Source: Paracoccaceae bacterium
GTDB taxonomy: Bacteria; Pseudomonadota; Alphaproteobacteria; Rhodobacterales; Rhodobacteraceae
Assembly: GCA_022824005.1 (NCBI GenBank)
Contig: JAJEBG010000038.1
Span: 1-43,105, forward strand
Reading direction: 5' to 3'
Length of the DNA stretch: 43,105 nucleotides
In this document: positions 25,921 through 34,870 of the stretch, one piece after another
Layout: each line of letters begins with the position of its first letter
How positions within the stretch are numbered: the stretch's first letter is position 1
Translations under genes and position numbers: made by a program
Notes under the pieces: model-generated
Database searches by the model: none
The model's input: the letters and a program-made list of their open reading frames with translations, nothing else
What the model was told of the DNA's origin: nothing

Positions 25921-26619
25921 GCTTTGCATGCGTTGTTTCCGGATTTAGCGATTACAAGCAAGGAGGTCATTTTTAAGTATTCTGGCGTGCGCCCGCTGTT
26001 GGCATCTGGAGAAGGCATTCCACGCAACGCAACGCGAGATCACCACATAGAGCACTCTCAACCGGGCAATGGTCGTGAGTTTCACAAACTTGATCTTGTC
26101 GGCGGCAAGTGGACTACATTTGCAGACTTCGGAGAGACAGTCGCGAAACATGTCTGCCGGATCCTCGGCAAGGGCGAAAATATTGCTCGCAAAGCAAAAT
26201 TCAAGGCAGGGGAGGAGGATCAGAAACTCCCTTCCAAAGACCAAGATTGCAAGCGGCTCGGGAACCTAACGGAGAAGTACGGCCCGGTTAGAGGCGCACG
26301 GATTGCCGAATTCTGTAGACAGGCTGCCGATAAGGAACTTCGAAATTTGCTAGGATATTCCATGAACGAGATCGCTTGGTTTATCCATCAGGAAGCGGCG
26401 GTCACTTTGGAAGACATTTTTTTTCGGCGCACCAACATCGTCTTTTGTGAAAGGCTCACGTTGGCAATGATTTCAGAAGTGTCTGACGTATTGGCAAAGG
26501 AATTACGGTTGACTCCACAGGAAATGGAAAAGGAAAAAAGCCGTTTCATTGAGAAGCTGAAGCAAAATCATGGGGTGATCCTGGTTGATGCGGTTGACGA
26601 AGGTGAGAATTTGACGTGA
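25908..26619 (+). pseudogene. Glycerol-3-phosphate dehydrogenase (GlpD-like), C-terminal part
   Basis: Seen: about 235 residues starting YLLEALHALFPDLAITSKEV, with VIFKYSGVRPLLASGEG, a GGKWTTFADFGE motif (FAD-domain end in the GlpD family) and a C-terminal helical domain with LGYSMNEIAWFIHQEAAVTL and EDIFFRRTNI. Known: full-length GlpD is about 500 residues, with the N-terminal FAD GxGxxG domain, which is absent here. The frame is open after the truncation, with an ATG at 25924, but the product could not bind FAD. The 5' edge abuts a corrinoid gene fragment in opposite orientation. The stop overlaps the GTG of the following kinase by four bases, so this was an operon for polyol or sugar-phosphate metabolism. 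Confidence 0.8.
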
Positions 26620-28102
26620 GCTTTTTCTTGGGGATCGACGCGGGTGGTACTGCTGCAAAGGCTGCGGTTTATGATGCGAGCGGGTGCGAAATTCATTCAG
26701 CTCGGACAAGGCTTGGAAACATCTATCCGAGACCGGGATATGTCGAGCGCAACCCCGAACAGATGTGGGAGGCGATTGCACGTGTAATTTGCGGCACCAT
26801 CAGGGGCGCGGGAATTCCTGCAGATGGCATTGAGTGCGTTTCTGCCACTGGCTTTGGTTGCGGCATCTTTCTTCTGGATGATGCTGGCCATCCGGTGCGC
26901 AACGCGATCGTGTCATCCGATATGCGTAGCCAAGGTGTCGTCGATGTCCTTGTGAAAGGCGACCACTATGACACGTTGCAAAGGCTGGCGATGCAACGGC
27001 ATCGGGCGGCTGCTACGGTTAATCTCATCGATTGGATTGAACAAGGCGAGCCTGAAATCGCAAATCAGGCCCGGAATCTACTTCTTTGCAAGGACTACAT
27101 AAATTTTCGTCTCACCGGTACCGTAGGGACAGATGTCACCGATAGCACGGGAGGCATGCTTGCAAGCCCTGCAACTTGCAAGAAGAACGAGGATCTTTTG
27201 GAAGAAATGCGCCTGGGTCACTGGGTGGGAAGGATACCGAACATATTCAAGAGTACAGATATAGTCGGCCATGTTTCAGAAACTGCGGCGGAAGAAACCG
27301 AGCTGGCTTCAGGAACGCTAGTTGCGGCCGGTTGTATGGATGTGCATGCCGTGTCATTGGCATCCGGAGTTATCGACAACTCAATGCTGGGTATTTGTCT
27401 AGGTACCTGGGGTATCAATTTTATCATTCTCGCACAGGCACGACAAAGCGCACCGTATTGCCTCATGCAAATGGCAAGGGGCATTGGTCAGTCATCGCTC
27501 GTAATGGAGGGCAGCCCGGATTCTGCGGTAAACTTGGACTGGCTACTTTCGATCATGGGCCCTGGCACTCGGGTCGAACCGATCTCAAGAATTGCCTGTC
27601 GTGACACGCTCATTGACCCGTCCAATGTCGTGTACCTGCCCCATCTGACGGGCGGAAAAGGGCAGCCAAAGACCGGATTTTCATAGGTGTCGGTCAGGAA
27701 ACCACACGAGAGCATCTCGTTCGCGCGGTGATGGAAGGAGTTGCCTTTCGCCACATGGATGACATTGATCGGCTCAATATGAATGAGGGCGTTGCGCCGA
27801 TGTCTGCAAGGATAGTCGGCGGGGCAGCCAAGAATGATGACTGAGTACAGCTCTTTGCGGATTGCCTCAACATTACGGTCGAGACAGTGCGTGGCGAAGA
27901 GCAGGGGGCCTTGGGAGCCGCCATCATTGCCGCGACAGCATACGGGACGTTTGCCACTCGAGAAGACGCATGCAAAGCCATGACCAGTGTTGCAAGACGC
28001 TTCTCGCCAAATACGAGTCGCGTTCCAATTTATGTGGAAAAACGTTATCGTTTTCAGAAAACAAGCGCAGAACTTGCGGGCATTTGGCCAACTTGGCCGT
28101 AA
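26616..28102 (+). pseudogene. FGGY-family carbohydrate kinase, broken
   Basis: A nearly full-length FGGY kinase (about 495 codons) with two lesions. Seen: N-terminal FLGIDAGGTAAKAAVYDASG (phosphate-1 motif), YPRPGYVERNPEQMWEAI, then LGTWGINFIILAQ. A frameshift near 27683 moves the match to RIFIGVGQETTREHLVRAVM and EGVAFRHMDDIDRL, and a TGA at 27842-27844 stands in place of Trp before VQLFADCLN. The C-terminus (GEEQGALGAAIIAATAYG) is intact. It resembles the LyxK/xylulose-kinase subgroup more than glycerol kinase. The start is a GTG overlapping the glpD stop. Substrate is unknown. With two inactivating changes it is a recent pseudogene. Confidence 0.85.
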
Positions 28103-28132
28103 TGTTAAGGATTAGGGTCCGTTGCAAAATCT

Positions 28133-28170
28133 TGTGTACTTGACGGCGAATCCTGCCACACTTGACGGCG
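28133..28170 (+). repeat. IS21 left-end repeat pair
   Basis: ACTTGACGGCG occurs twice, at 28138-28148 and 28160-28170, a 22-base period, next to a TGTGTACTTGACGG terminus-like start. IS21 elements carry such repeated transposase-binding sites at their ends, and the IstA relic follows. Confidence 0.6.
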
Positions 28171-28299
28171 GCGATCCGCGCGCAGCGCGCTGTCTCTCCC
28201 TGCATCGATGCCTCGGTTGATTCTCCCTTTGTTGATGTTTGCAGGCTGGCCGGAGGCCAGCCCCTTGCGAGCGTAAGCGAGCCGTCGGCCGAACGCGAC

Positions 28300-29370
28300 A
28301 GCGCGCACGTGGAGCCCGATTGGGAGGCGATCGTCAAGGAGTACATGGCGCCGCCCGGCCGGCGACATGCCAAGCTGACCCAGCAACAGCTCTGGGTCGA
28401 TTACAGCGAGGAGGTCATGGCGCAGGGCGGCACGGCCTACAGCCAGAGCCGGTTCTGCGCGCTGCTCAAGGAGCGGCTGGCAGGCCCGAACGCGCAACGG
28501 ACATGCGCTTCGACTACGCGCCCGGACTGTACGGGATGTCGGACTTCTCCGGCAAGACGCTGGCCCTGCGCACCGCCACCGGCCCGGTCGACGTGGAGAT
28601 CTTCGTCGCGGTCCTGCCGTATTCCGGCCTGACCTACGCCGAGGCGGTGCCGGACCATAAGGTCCGCCACTGGACGATGGCGCACCGCCGCGCGCTGGAG
28701 TACTTCGGTGGATCGACCTCGCGCTGGATCATCGACAATCTCAAGTCCGGGGTCGTCAAGGCGGATCGCGAGGATCCCCAGCTCAATCCGAGCTTCCGGG
28801 AACTGGCGAAGCACTACGGCCTAGCGATTCTCCCTGCACACACGAACAGCCCCAAACACAAGGCCGCAGCGGAATCGGCCGTGAAAACAGCCCAGTCCCG
28901 CATCCTGCTGCCGCTGCAGAACGAGACGTTCTTCTCGCTGGGGGAGATGAACGCCGCCATCCGCCGCGGGCTCGACAGGCTCAACGACGCGCCGACGGCG
29001 AAGGGACCGAGCCGCCGCGCGGCGTTCGAGGTGAGCGCCTCGCCGTCCATCCTCTCAAGACCGGGCGCCATGAATACGCGACGAACCCGGACCACATGCC
29101 CGACCGTCTCAAGGCCGTGCGCGACATCCGCAGGCCGGACTACGGCGAGATTCTGATCAAGCGGGCGCGCGCCATCGGGGAGAACGCGCTGGCCTGGGCC
29201 GAGCGCTGCATGGCCTCGCGCGACTTCCCGGAGCAGGCCTACATCGCCGTCCAGGGCATGTGCCGCCTTGCCTAAAAGCACGGAAACGACCGCGTCGACG
29301 CGGCGTGCGCCGAGGCGCTGGACCTCAATCGCCTCGCCTCGGGCTCCGCGCCGAGACCCGGATGATGCCC
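28300..29370 (+). pseudogene. IS21-family transposase IstA, frameshifted
   Basis: Seen: VEPDWEAIVKEYMAPPGRRH and AYSQSRFCALLKERL in one frame, a shift near 28500 to MRFDYAPGLYGMSDFSGKTL, then the DDE core: WIIDNLKSGVVKADREDP and HTNSPKHKAAAESAVKTAQS with the catalytic Glu. A further shift near 29050 leads to MPDRLKAVRDIRRPDYGEIL and ASRDFPEQAYIAVQGMCRLA, followed by a TAA and KHGNDRVDAACAEALDL. Known: IstA is about 500 residues with an N-terminal helix-turn-helix, which is missing here. No IstB ATPase follows. The element is dead. GC content is high compared with the core genes. Confidence 0.85.
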
Positions 29371-29637
29371 GCCGTCGCCGACGCGCAGGGCAGGAAGCAG
29401 CGCGCACGGCGTCCCCTCGCCGAGCTATTCCAAGCGGACGCGGACATCATCCCCGAACCGGAGAACGGCATCCTGCGGGTGCGCATCCTCGGCACCGCAA
29501 GCGACGCGGGCGACGCTGCCATCGCCGGGCTGCTTGACGAACTCAACCGAACGCACACGGCCTTCCCCGGAACCGGCCTGCGCATGATTTACGAACTGCC
29601 CGCCGACGGGGCCGAGCCTGGCGAAACGGGTTCATGA
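29362..29637 (+). pseudogene. Transposase-like C-terminal fragment, family unassigned
   Basis: An open frame starting near 29362 encodes LAELFQADADIIPEPENGIL, ILGTASDAGDAAIAGLLDEL and a C-terminal NRTHTAFPGTGLRMIYELP. This pattern (acidic ADADIIPDPE-like stretch, then NxTxTxFPGTxLRLxYE) ends several unclassified transposases I have seen, but I cannot name the family with confidence. There is no N-terminal catalytic domain in the window, and the fragment is fused at its 5' side to the IS21 relic. Confidence 0.45.
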
Positions 29638-29714
29638 AAGCTGATCCGTGAAGGGCCCGAGGTCACGACCTCTGAAGTTCGACAGTTTATCGCGTAAGTG
29701 ATTGATATTGCTCA

Positions 29715-30290
29715 CCCGGACGTGGCGTTTGTGTGACTACAGCAGGCCGTCAGGCCGGTTTTGACAGGTTCAGGCTTTCGAAGAGGTCGAGTTGTTCCGG
29801 AGTGATCTTGCTGGTGCCGTTGAAGGTGCGGTCGCCGATATGCGCGGTGTGCTTCTGGATGCGGGCAAGCAGGTCGAGCGGCACGAGGGCTGGCGCTGTG
29901 GCCCCTGGCCTTCAAGCGCATCCGCATGACGCGATGGAGTACCAGGGCCAGGAAGCAGATCAGCATGAGGCCGGATGCGGTCCGGCAATCGATGATGTGC
30001 AGGCGCGATAAGGATATCGGATTTCAGGGTGCGAAAGCTCCATTCGATGTCAGCGAGGCTTTTTTTGTCGGACAACGGTCTGACTGTTCTTCGGCTCGCC
30101 CAAGGTCATGCACGACAATGAGGCGATGGCCGGCAAAGACGCTCTCTGCAAGGTCCGCTGCATAGAAGGCCAGGCTCTGGAAGGTATCGACCGGCTCAGC
30201 GTAACGGCGGGGACAGCGAGGATGAACTCCAGCTTGCGGCCGCGGGATCGCACCGATAGGCTCCCGAATCGATGGAACAACAGCCCTTCC
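29715..30290 (-). pseudogene. IS1634/IS4-type transposase, C-terminal remnant
   Basis: Seen: scattered minus-strand frames give GRKLEFILAVPAV, then DTFQSLAFYAA and GHRLIVVHDLGRA. Further on are KKSLADIEWSFRTLKSDILI with the YREx-type (here EWSFR) catalytic region, HHRLPDRIRPHA, CFLALVLHRVMRMRLKARG, and a C-terminal STSKITPEQLDLF-like stretch after another shift. Known: these are the terminal landmarks of the IS1634 group of IS4 transposases. At least three frameshifts are needed and the N-terminal half is missing. It is inactive and ends about 100 bases before the intact flavin oxidase gene. Confidence 0.75.
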
Positions 30291-30399
30291 CGGGCGGAAT
30301 GGGTGACTTTAGCAACTATTTCGGAATGGAATCAGGAAATGCAATTTCACAGACCGTATGCCTGACTTCCAAACTCGAGTACAAATAGAGGACAAAACC

Positions 30400-32046
30400 A
30401 TGCCAAAATGCGCAGTTGCCTCAGCAAGCGACAGACAAGGATTTAACCGCCGATTTTATGCCAATAGATCTGATCTGACTGTTTTTAGGCCGACTTCAAC
30501 CCAGGACGTGGTTGCAGCAATGCAATCAATTGTCGCGAACGACCCCTCGGCCGTTGGACATGGAGTCCAAATCACCAGCGGTCGTCATTGTTACGAGAGC
30601 TTCGTCTACAACAGTGACACGAAATACGTAATCGACGTAACCGGACTCCGGCAGTTTGGGACGGTTTCCTTCAATGATCAGGCCGACGTGGTCTATATTG
30701 GCAGCGGATACGGAAACTGGGACATGTACCGCATGATGCAGAACGTCTATGGAAAGACCCTTCCAGCGGGTTCCTGCTATTCCGTCGGGTTGGGCGGCCA
30801 TCTCACTGGTGGTGGATATGGAATCCTGTCCCGCCTGGCCGGTTTGACCATAGACTACATCTATGGCTTTGAAGTGGTAATTGACAACAGCGAACGTGGC
30901 CCAGAAGCGAAAGTCGTGACCCGTGACAGCACTGAACAGCAAGATTTGGACATCTATTGGGCGCTTCGCGGAATTGGCGGTGGCCAGATCGGCGTGATCA
31001 CGAAGTACTACTTCGTGCTCGATGAACTCCCGACTTCCCCGAGCCTGATGGCGACGACGTCCTTCAGTTGGAATTGGGATCAGGACGGCACCACTCTCAC
31101 CGAGCAGCAGTTTGCGGATCTGGTGACCGCATTCTACTCGATCTTCTGCAACCAAGATGAAACGACATGGAAGGTATGGGCTGCGTTTCACGCAACTCAT
31201 GTCGAGTCAAAATGGCTTTCGTGTCCAGCAATAATCTACAATCCAGCGGATTCCAAAGTCAGCGACGAGGAATTCCACCACGAAGTTGATCTTCTAATTT
31301 CTAATTGGACCAAGCAATTCAATGCAGTGGTTCCGCTTTCTGCGGAGGACCATCCAATCAACGGTCATCCCCGCATCTCTTCACGAAGCCTGATCGGGAT
31401 CGCCATGCCCGGAGAGACAGAAGAGCCCGCCGCTCGGTTCTTCAGCTACCTTGACGGGACGCAGCAACTGAACGGGTCGGGAGACAACCAGCACGGCAAG
31501 TACAAGTCCGCTTACCATAACGACATTTTTGATCTTGAGATGCTCAAAGCGATGTACACGGGCCTGACGACACGTATTGAAGGAATCGATCTTTCTCAGG
31601 CACTCATCCAGATGGATTCCTATGGAGGCAAAATAAACGAGGTCGACTCGGAAGCAACCCCCATTCCACAACGCAGTTCCACGGCCAAATTGCAGTACCA
31701 GACATACTGGAAGACACCAGGCCTGCTTCCGTATCAGCAAGACCAAGATGTCGAAGAGAAGCAAATTAACTGGATCAACACGATGTATTCGAATGTGTAT
31801 GCGGCGACAGGTGGCATCCCGGTCAACCAGAACAACCCGGCGGTTGATGATGTCGTGACCACGGACGGCTGTTACTTCAACTATCCCGACATCCATATCG
31901 GCAGCAGACTTGAAGAGACTCCAGGCGTCAAACAGGCCTGGGAACTCTACTTTGGCACGGCGAATGCCGAACGTCTCCAGAAAATTGCTGCCGCATGCAA
32001 CCCGTCGGGCTGGTTCACGAACTCGCAGACGTTCCAGTACAAGTGA
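30400..32046 (+). CDS. FAD-linked oxidase, berberine-bridge-enzyme type
   Basis: A 548-residue VAO/PCMH-fold oxidase with a C-terminal BBE domain. Seen: the FAD-binding part (about 20-215) with ITSGRHCYESFVYN, where His63 matches the 8-alpha-linked His, and LPAGSCYSVGLGGHLTGGGY, where Cys126 matches the second (6-S-cysteinyl) link, so bicovalent FAD is predicted. DIYWALRGIGGGQIGVITKY follows. The BBE end has LYFGTANAERLQKIAAACNP. Known: such enzymes oxidise sugars, polyketides or alkaloids with oxygen. No signal peptide is seen. The ATG at 30400 is chosen because AGAGGA lies seven bases upstream; an ATG at 30358 is in frame. It is intact among dead genes and is followed after 167 bases by an IclR regulator. 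Its substrate is unknown. Confidence 0.85.
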   Translation: MPKCAVASASDRQGFNRRFYANRSDLTVFRPTSTQDVVAAMQSIVANDPSAVGHGVQITSGRHCYESFVYNSDTKYVIDVTGLRQFGTVSFNDQADVVYIGSGYGNWDMYRMMQNVYGKTLPAGSCYSVGLGGHLTGGGYGILSRLAGLTIDYIYGFEVVIDNSERGPEAKVVTRDSTEQQDLDIYWALRGIGGGQIGVITKYYFVLDELPTSPSLMATTSFSWNWDQDGTTLTEQQFADLVTAFYSIFCNQDETTWKVWAAFHATHVESKWLSCPAIIYNPADSKVSDEEFHHEVDLLISNWTKQFNAVVPLSAEDHPINGHPRISSRSLIGIAMPGETEEPAARFFSYLDGTQQLNGSGDNQHGKYKSAYHNDIFDLEMLKAMYTGLTTRIEGIDLSQALIQMDSYGGKINEVDSEATPIPQRSSTAKLQYQTYWKTPGLLPYQQDQDVEEKQINWINTMYSNVYAATGGIPVNQNNPAVDDVVTTDGCYFNYPDIHIGSRLEETPGVKQAWELYFGTANAERLQKIAAACNPSGWFTNSQTFQYK

Positions 32047-32213
32047 CCGATGGCCGAGCTGTTGTCGAATCCGGTCCAGAAAACGCATTTGGACCACGCG
32101 GAATACTTCATTCAGCGGCGCGATTGTACCACGCGCAATCGAATTTCGGGAATTGCATAACTATGTAAACCTTGCTAGGTTCCGACACGGTCAGGCGGTC
32201 GTGCAGGTGATAT

Positions 32214-32984
32214 GTGAAAGACGGCGTACTCCCCAGGAAACGCGTAGGCGCAATAGACAGGGCGTTGCAGATACTCGATGTCTTGACCGAGCGCGTTTCG
32301 CCGATGAATGCCTACGAACTGGCGCGCGTGTTGGGGGCGCCGGCATCGACCGTCTACAAGATCACCGAAGAGCTGGTCGACCGCGCGATGCTTGTGCGCG
32401 ACAACGATGGCATGCTATGGCTCGGGCCACGCCTTTTGCGGTACGGCTTGACCTATCGCGCAAAGATGGATGCGTTCGCCGACGCCAAGCGAGAAATGGA
32501 GCGGCTTTGCGCCGAGGTCGGGGAGACGGTGCAGATCTGCGTCCGCGACGAGGACATGATGAGCGTCATCGGAATGGTCCGCGGCAAAGGGCATTTCAAC
32601 GTTGCGTCCGAGGTCGGGACGCGGGTTCCGCTGAATTGGACGGCATCGGGTCGTCTGCTGCTTGGGCATCTTCCCGCCGAGGAGCGGCGCGCGATCTTTT
32701 TTTATACGGCTCGGCCTTCCGAAACCGGGCTGGCCGAAACCGACCCCGACCGACTGACCCAGGTGTCTGGTGACGAGTTCAAGGCACGTGTTGCCGTTCA
32801 AATGGGTGCATCGGAATATGCCGTCGCCTGCATCGCGTCACCCATCTGTGACGAACAAGGGGCATGTATCGCCACGATCTCGATCGTGTTGCCGGAATCG
32901 CGGGCGCGTGCGGAGTTGCCGCATTTCATCCAGGCCGTGACCAAAGCCGCAAAAAACGTTGACCGAAACGTTTTGCCGGGCTGA
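32214..32984 (+). CDS. IclR-family transcriptional regulator
   Basis: A 256-residue regulator. Seen: an N-terminal winged helix-turn-helix at about residues 12-68 (GAIDRALQILDVLTERVSP, ASTVYKITEELVDRAML) and a C-terminal effector domain with LCAEVGETVQICVRD, NWTASGRLLLGHLPAEER and AVACIASPICDEQGACIATI, as in IclR. Known: the family senses small catabolic effectors and mostly controls neighbouring operons. It starts at GTG (32214) with AGGTGA just upstream. It faces the minus-strand transporter operon, tail to tail, and follows the flavin oxidase gene on the same strand; either could be its target. Intact and of normal length. Confidence 0.9.
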   Translation: MKDGVLPRKRVGAIDRALQILDVLTERVSPMNAYELARVLGAPASTVYKITEELVDRAMLVRDNDGMLWLGPRLLRYGLTYRAKMDAFADAKREMERLCAEVGETVQICVRDEDMMSVIGMVRGKGHFNVASEVGTRVPLNWTASGRLLLGHLPAEERRAIFFYTARPSETGLAETDPDRLTQVSGDEFKARVAVQMGASEYAVACIASPICDEQGACIATISIVLPESRARAELPHFIQAVTKAAKNVDRNVLPG

Positions 32985-33188
32985 TGCTCGCGCTTTCGCC
33001 AGAAGTGCATAATTGCCCGCTGATCTGGGTGGGCAAACGAGAACAGAGGGAGTCTTCGGATTGTCGGCAAAATCCTGTGATTGCTTGACGGAAAATCCGG
33101 GTTTGGCCCTGCCGATGGACGCACCTAATTCGGGCCGAAAATCACGATGAGTGCAGGCCGAAGCGGTTATGATTGCAGGTCGCTACAC

Positions 33189-34385
33189 TTATTCCTCTGC
33201 GTCGCCCCAGGAAAGGTACCCGTCCGTTCCGCCGTTTCGCGCCGACGCAAGGTCTTCCGGGATCTGGTCGAGCGCCGCATGATCCGTCAGCAATTCACGA
33301 AGTGCGTTTGCCACGACCTCGGCCTGGCCGGGTTTGAGATTGCACGGATCGAGCTGGAAATAGCCAAGCTCCACCTCGTGATTGCGCACGATGATCGGGG
33401 TCTGCCGACTGGCCAGGGCGGATGCGATGCCAGAGGCATCCGCGCCCAGGATCCCGGCGTCTATCGTGACCTCCAGACGATCGAGCGGGTTGCCGGTGGG
33501 GTCAGCCACAGGTCTTGCCGTGACCCCGTCGATACCTTCAAGCGCCGCGCTCCAGAGGTCCAGTGCCACTTGTTCCTGTTCCCTGATTCCGGCGTGATCG
33601 CGCGTCTCCCAAGCCTCAAGTGCGGCGATCGCGCCGGCGATGCTTTCCTTGCCGATCTTCATGCCCCGACCAATGCCGATGTTCTGCAAGTAGGCGGCAC
33701 GCACCAGATCGCGCCGACCCGCAACGATGCCGGATGTCGGGCCGCCCAGGAACTTGTGGCCCGAATAAATGACGACGTCCGCGCCATCCGCCAGGAATCC
33801 CCGCAGGTCATATTCCGATGCCGCATCCACAATTACCGGTACATCAGCCTCGTGGGCGATCTCTGCAAAGCGCTTGAGGGGAACCTGCCCGTAATGAACC
33901 ACATGATGCGAAACGACGTAGAGTGCGGACGATACCTCCGGGCCCATGGCTCTACGAAGCGAATGGTCGGTGCACAATGTCGATTGACCGACAGGGAGTA
34001 CGTCGGCGCCGGCCAGTTCGACCGACTGAGACACCGGCGCGCCATAGTGGCAAAGATGGCCCAACTGCACCGCGACCCTGGATTTCGGGCCGGGACTGCA
34101 AGGCAATTCCTCGGCGAGACCGGGATCCATGCCGGTCATGCATCCCGCAACGGTCAGGCTTATCCCTGCCGAGGCGGACGCCGTCATGAACCCGGCCTCC
34201 GCACCGGTCAGCCTTTGGATCGCCTGATTCGCACGGGACTGCAATTCATGCATGTTGACGAAATGGCCCATCATTGCGGCAGTGGCCTCCCGGACGGCAT
34301 GCGATGCAATCGAGGCCCCTAGGCCGGTTATTGTCCCGGACACGTTGATGACAGGAGACAGTCCAAAAGGCGGCGTGTCGGTCAT
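33189..34385 (-). CDS. SelA-fold PLP enzyme, probable ammonia-lyase type
   Basis: A 398-residue fold-type I PLP enzyme of the SelA-like group that includes D-glucosaminate-6-phosphate ammonia lyase (DgaE) and EF_0838-type proteins. Seen: N-terminal PVINVSGTITGLGASIAS, the cofactor-binding Asp187 (PVIVDAAS) and the PLP Lys211 in VVIYSGHKFLGGPTSGIVAG. Known: relatives eliminate ammonia (or other beta-groups) from amino acids or amino sugars, and SelA itself makes selenocysteinyl-tRNA; nothing near here suggests selenium use. Neighbours, a RidA protein and an amidohydrolase, fit an ammonia-lyase role because the enamine product would be RidA's substrate. The ATG overlaps the RidA stop (ATGA). 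It is the last gene of the operon. The exact reaction is not assigned. Confidence 0.8.
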   Translation of the reverse strand: MTDTPPFGLSPVINVSGTITGLGASIASHAVREATAAMMGHFVNMHELQSRANQAIQRLTGAEAGFMTASASAGISLTVAGCMTGMDPGLAEELPCSPGPKSRVAVQLGHLCHYGAPVSQSVELAGADVLPVGQSTLCTDHSLRRAMGPEVSSALYVVSHHVVHYGQVPLKRFAEIAHEADVPVIVDAASEYDLRGFLADGADVVIYSGHKFLGGPTSGIVAGRRDLVRAAYLQNIGIGRGMKIGKESIAGAIAALEAWETRDHAGIREQEQVALDLWSAALEGIDGVTARPVADPTGNPLDRLEVTIDAGILGADASGIASALASRQTPIIVRNHEVELGYFQLDPCNLKPGQAEVVANALRELLTDHAALDQIPEDLASARNGGTDGYLSWGDAEE

Positions 34386-34870
34386 TGCAAGGTCTCCAGC
34401 GAGAAGATGCCTTCGATCTCCACGGTTATCTGGTTGGGCAGCGATACCACCCCGAAGGAGGAACGTGCATGAACGCCCCGGGGACCGAACACCTCCGCGA
34501 GCAGTGTGGAGGCTCCGTCGATCACGTAGGGGTGCTCCTCAAATTCGGGCGTCGCGTTCACGAGACCCAGGAGCTTGATGACACCCGTGACCGCGTCGAG
34601 TGTTCCGAGCGTGGATCTGAGCGCGGCAAGCATGTTGATCGTCACCAGTCTGGCATGCTCGCGGGCTGTCTCGGCATCAACGTCGCGTCCGACCTTGCCT
34701 CGCAGCAGCGTGCCGTCAGCCGTCACCGAACCCTGCCCCGAGACATACGCCAGGCCAGCATGCAATCGGACATTGCAGAATGCGCCTATTGGCGAGGGCG
34801 GCCCGTTGGGAACCTTGATCCCAAGCTGAGCAAGCCGGGCTTCCGGAGTCTGGATTTCAGTCATTCGCAT
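34382..34870 (-). CDS. RidA-family (YjgF/YER057c/UK114) protein
   Basis: A 162-residue RidA-family protein; the family deaminates reactive enamines and imines such as 2-aminoacrylate. Seen: HAGLAYVSGQGSVTADGT (the N-terminal sheet, with the family's YVSGQ), a helix region VTINMLAALRSTLGTLDAV, and the C-terminal HARSSFGVVSLPNQITVEIE. There Arg136 corresponds to the substrate-carboxylate Arg of RidA, and the EIE motif to its acidic active-site residue. It is longer than E. coli RidA (128), as in the YjgH/TdcF-unlike subgroup. The ATG at 34870 has AGGA six bases upstream. Its start overlaps the end of the preceding ATPase gene and its end overlaps the SelA-like gene, so the three are translationally coupled. 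Confidence 0.85.
   Translation of the reverse strand: MRMTEIQTPEARLAQLGIKVPNGPPSPIGAFCNVRLHAGLAYVSGQGSVTADGTLLRGKVGRDVDAETAREHARLVTINMLAALRSTLGTLDAVTGVIKLLGLVNATPEFEEHPYVIDGASTLLAEVFGPRGVHARSSFGVVSLPNQITVEIEGIFSLETLQ

Noticed and set aside
25226-27850. In-frame TGA codons inside DUF1638 and the kinase (one at a Trp position) could mean UGA is read as Trp or selenocysteine or pyrrolysine-like recoding.
   Set aside because: Intact genes in the window end normally with TGA (for example bpt, ilvN and purB) and use TGG for Trp. Both affected genes also contain frameshifts, so they are ordinary pseudogenes. The IS630 relic has TAG at a Trp position, again decay.
33189-34385. SelA-fold protein as a true selenocysteine synthase.
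   Set aside because: No selB, selC tRNA or selenoprotein is nearby, the protein lacks the long N-terminal tRNA-binding region of SelA, and its operon is catabolic.
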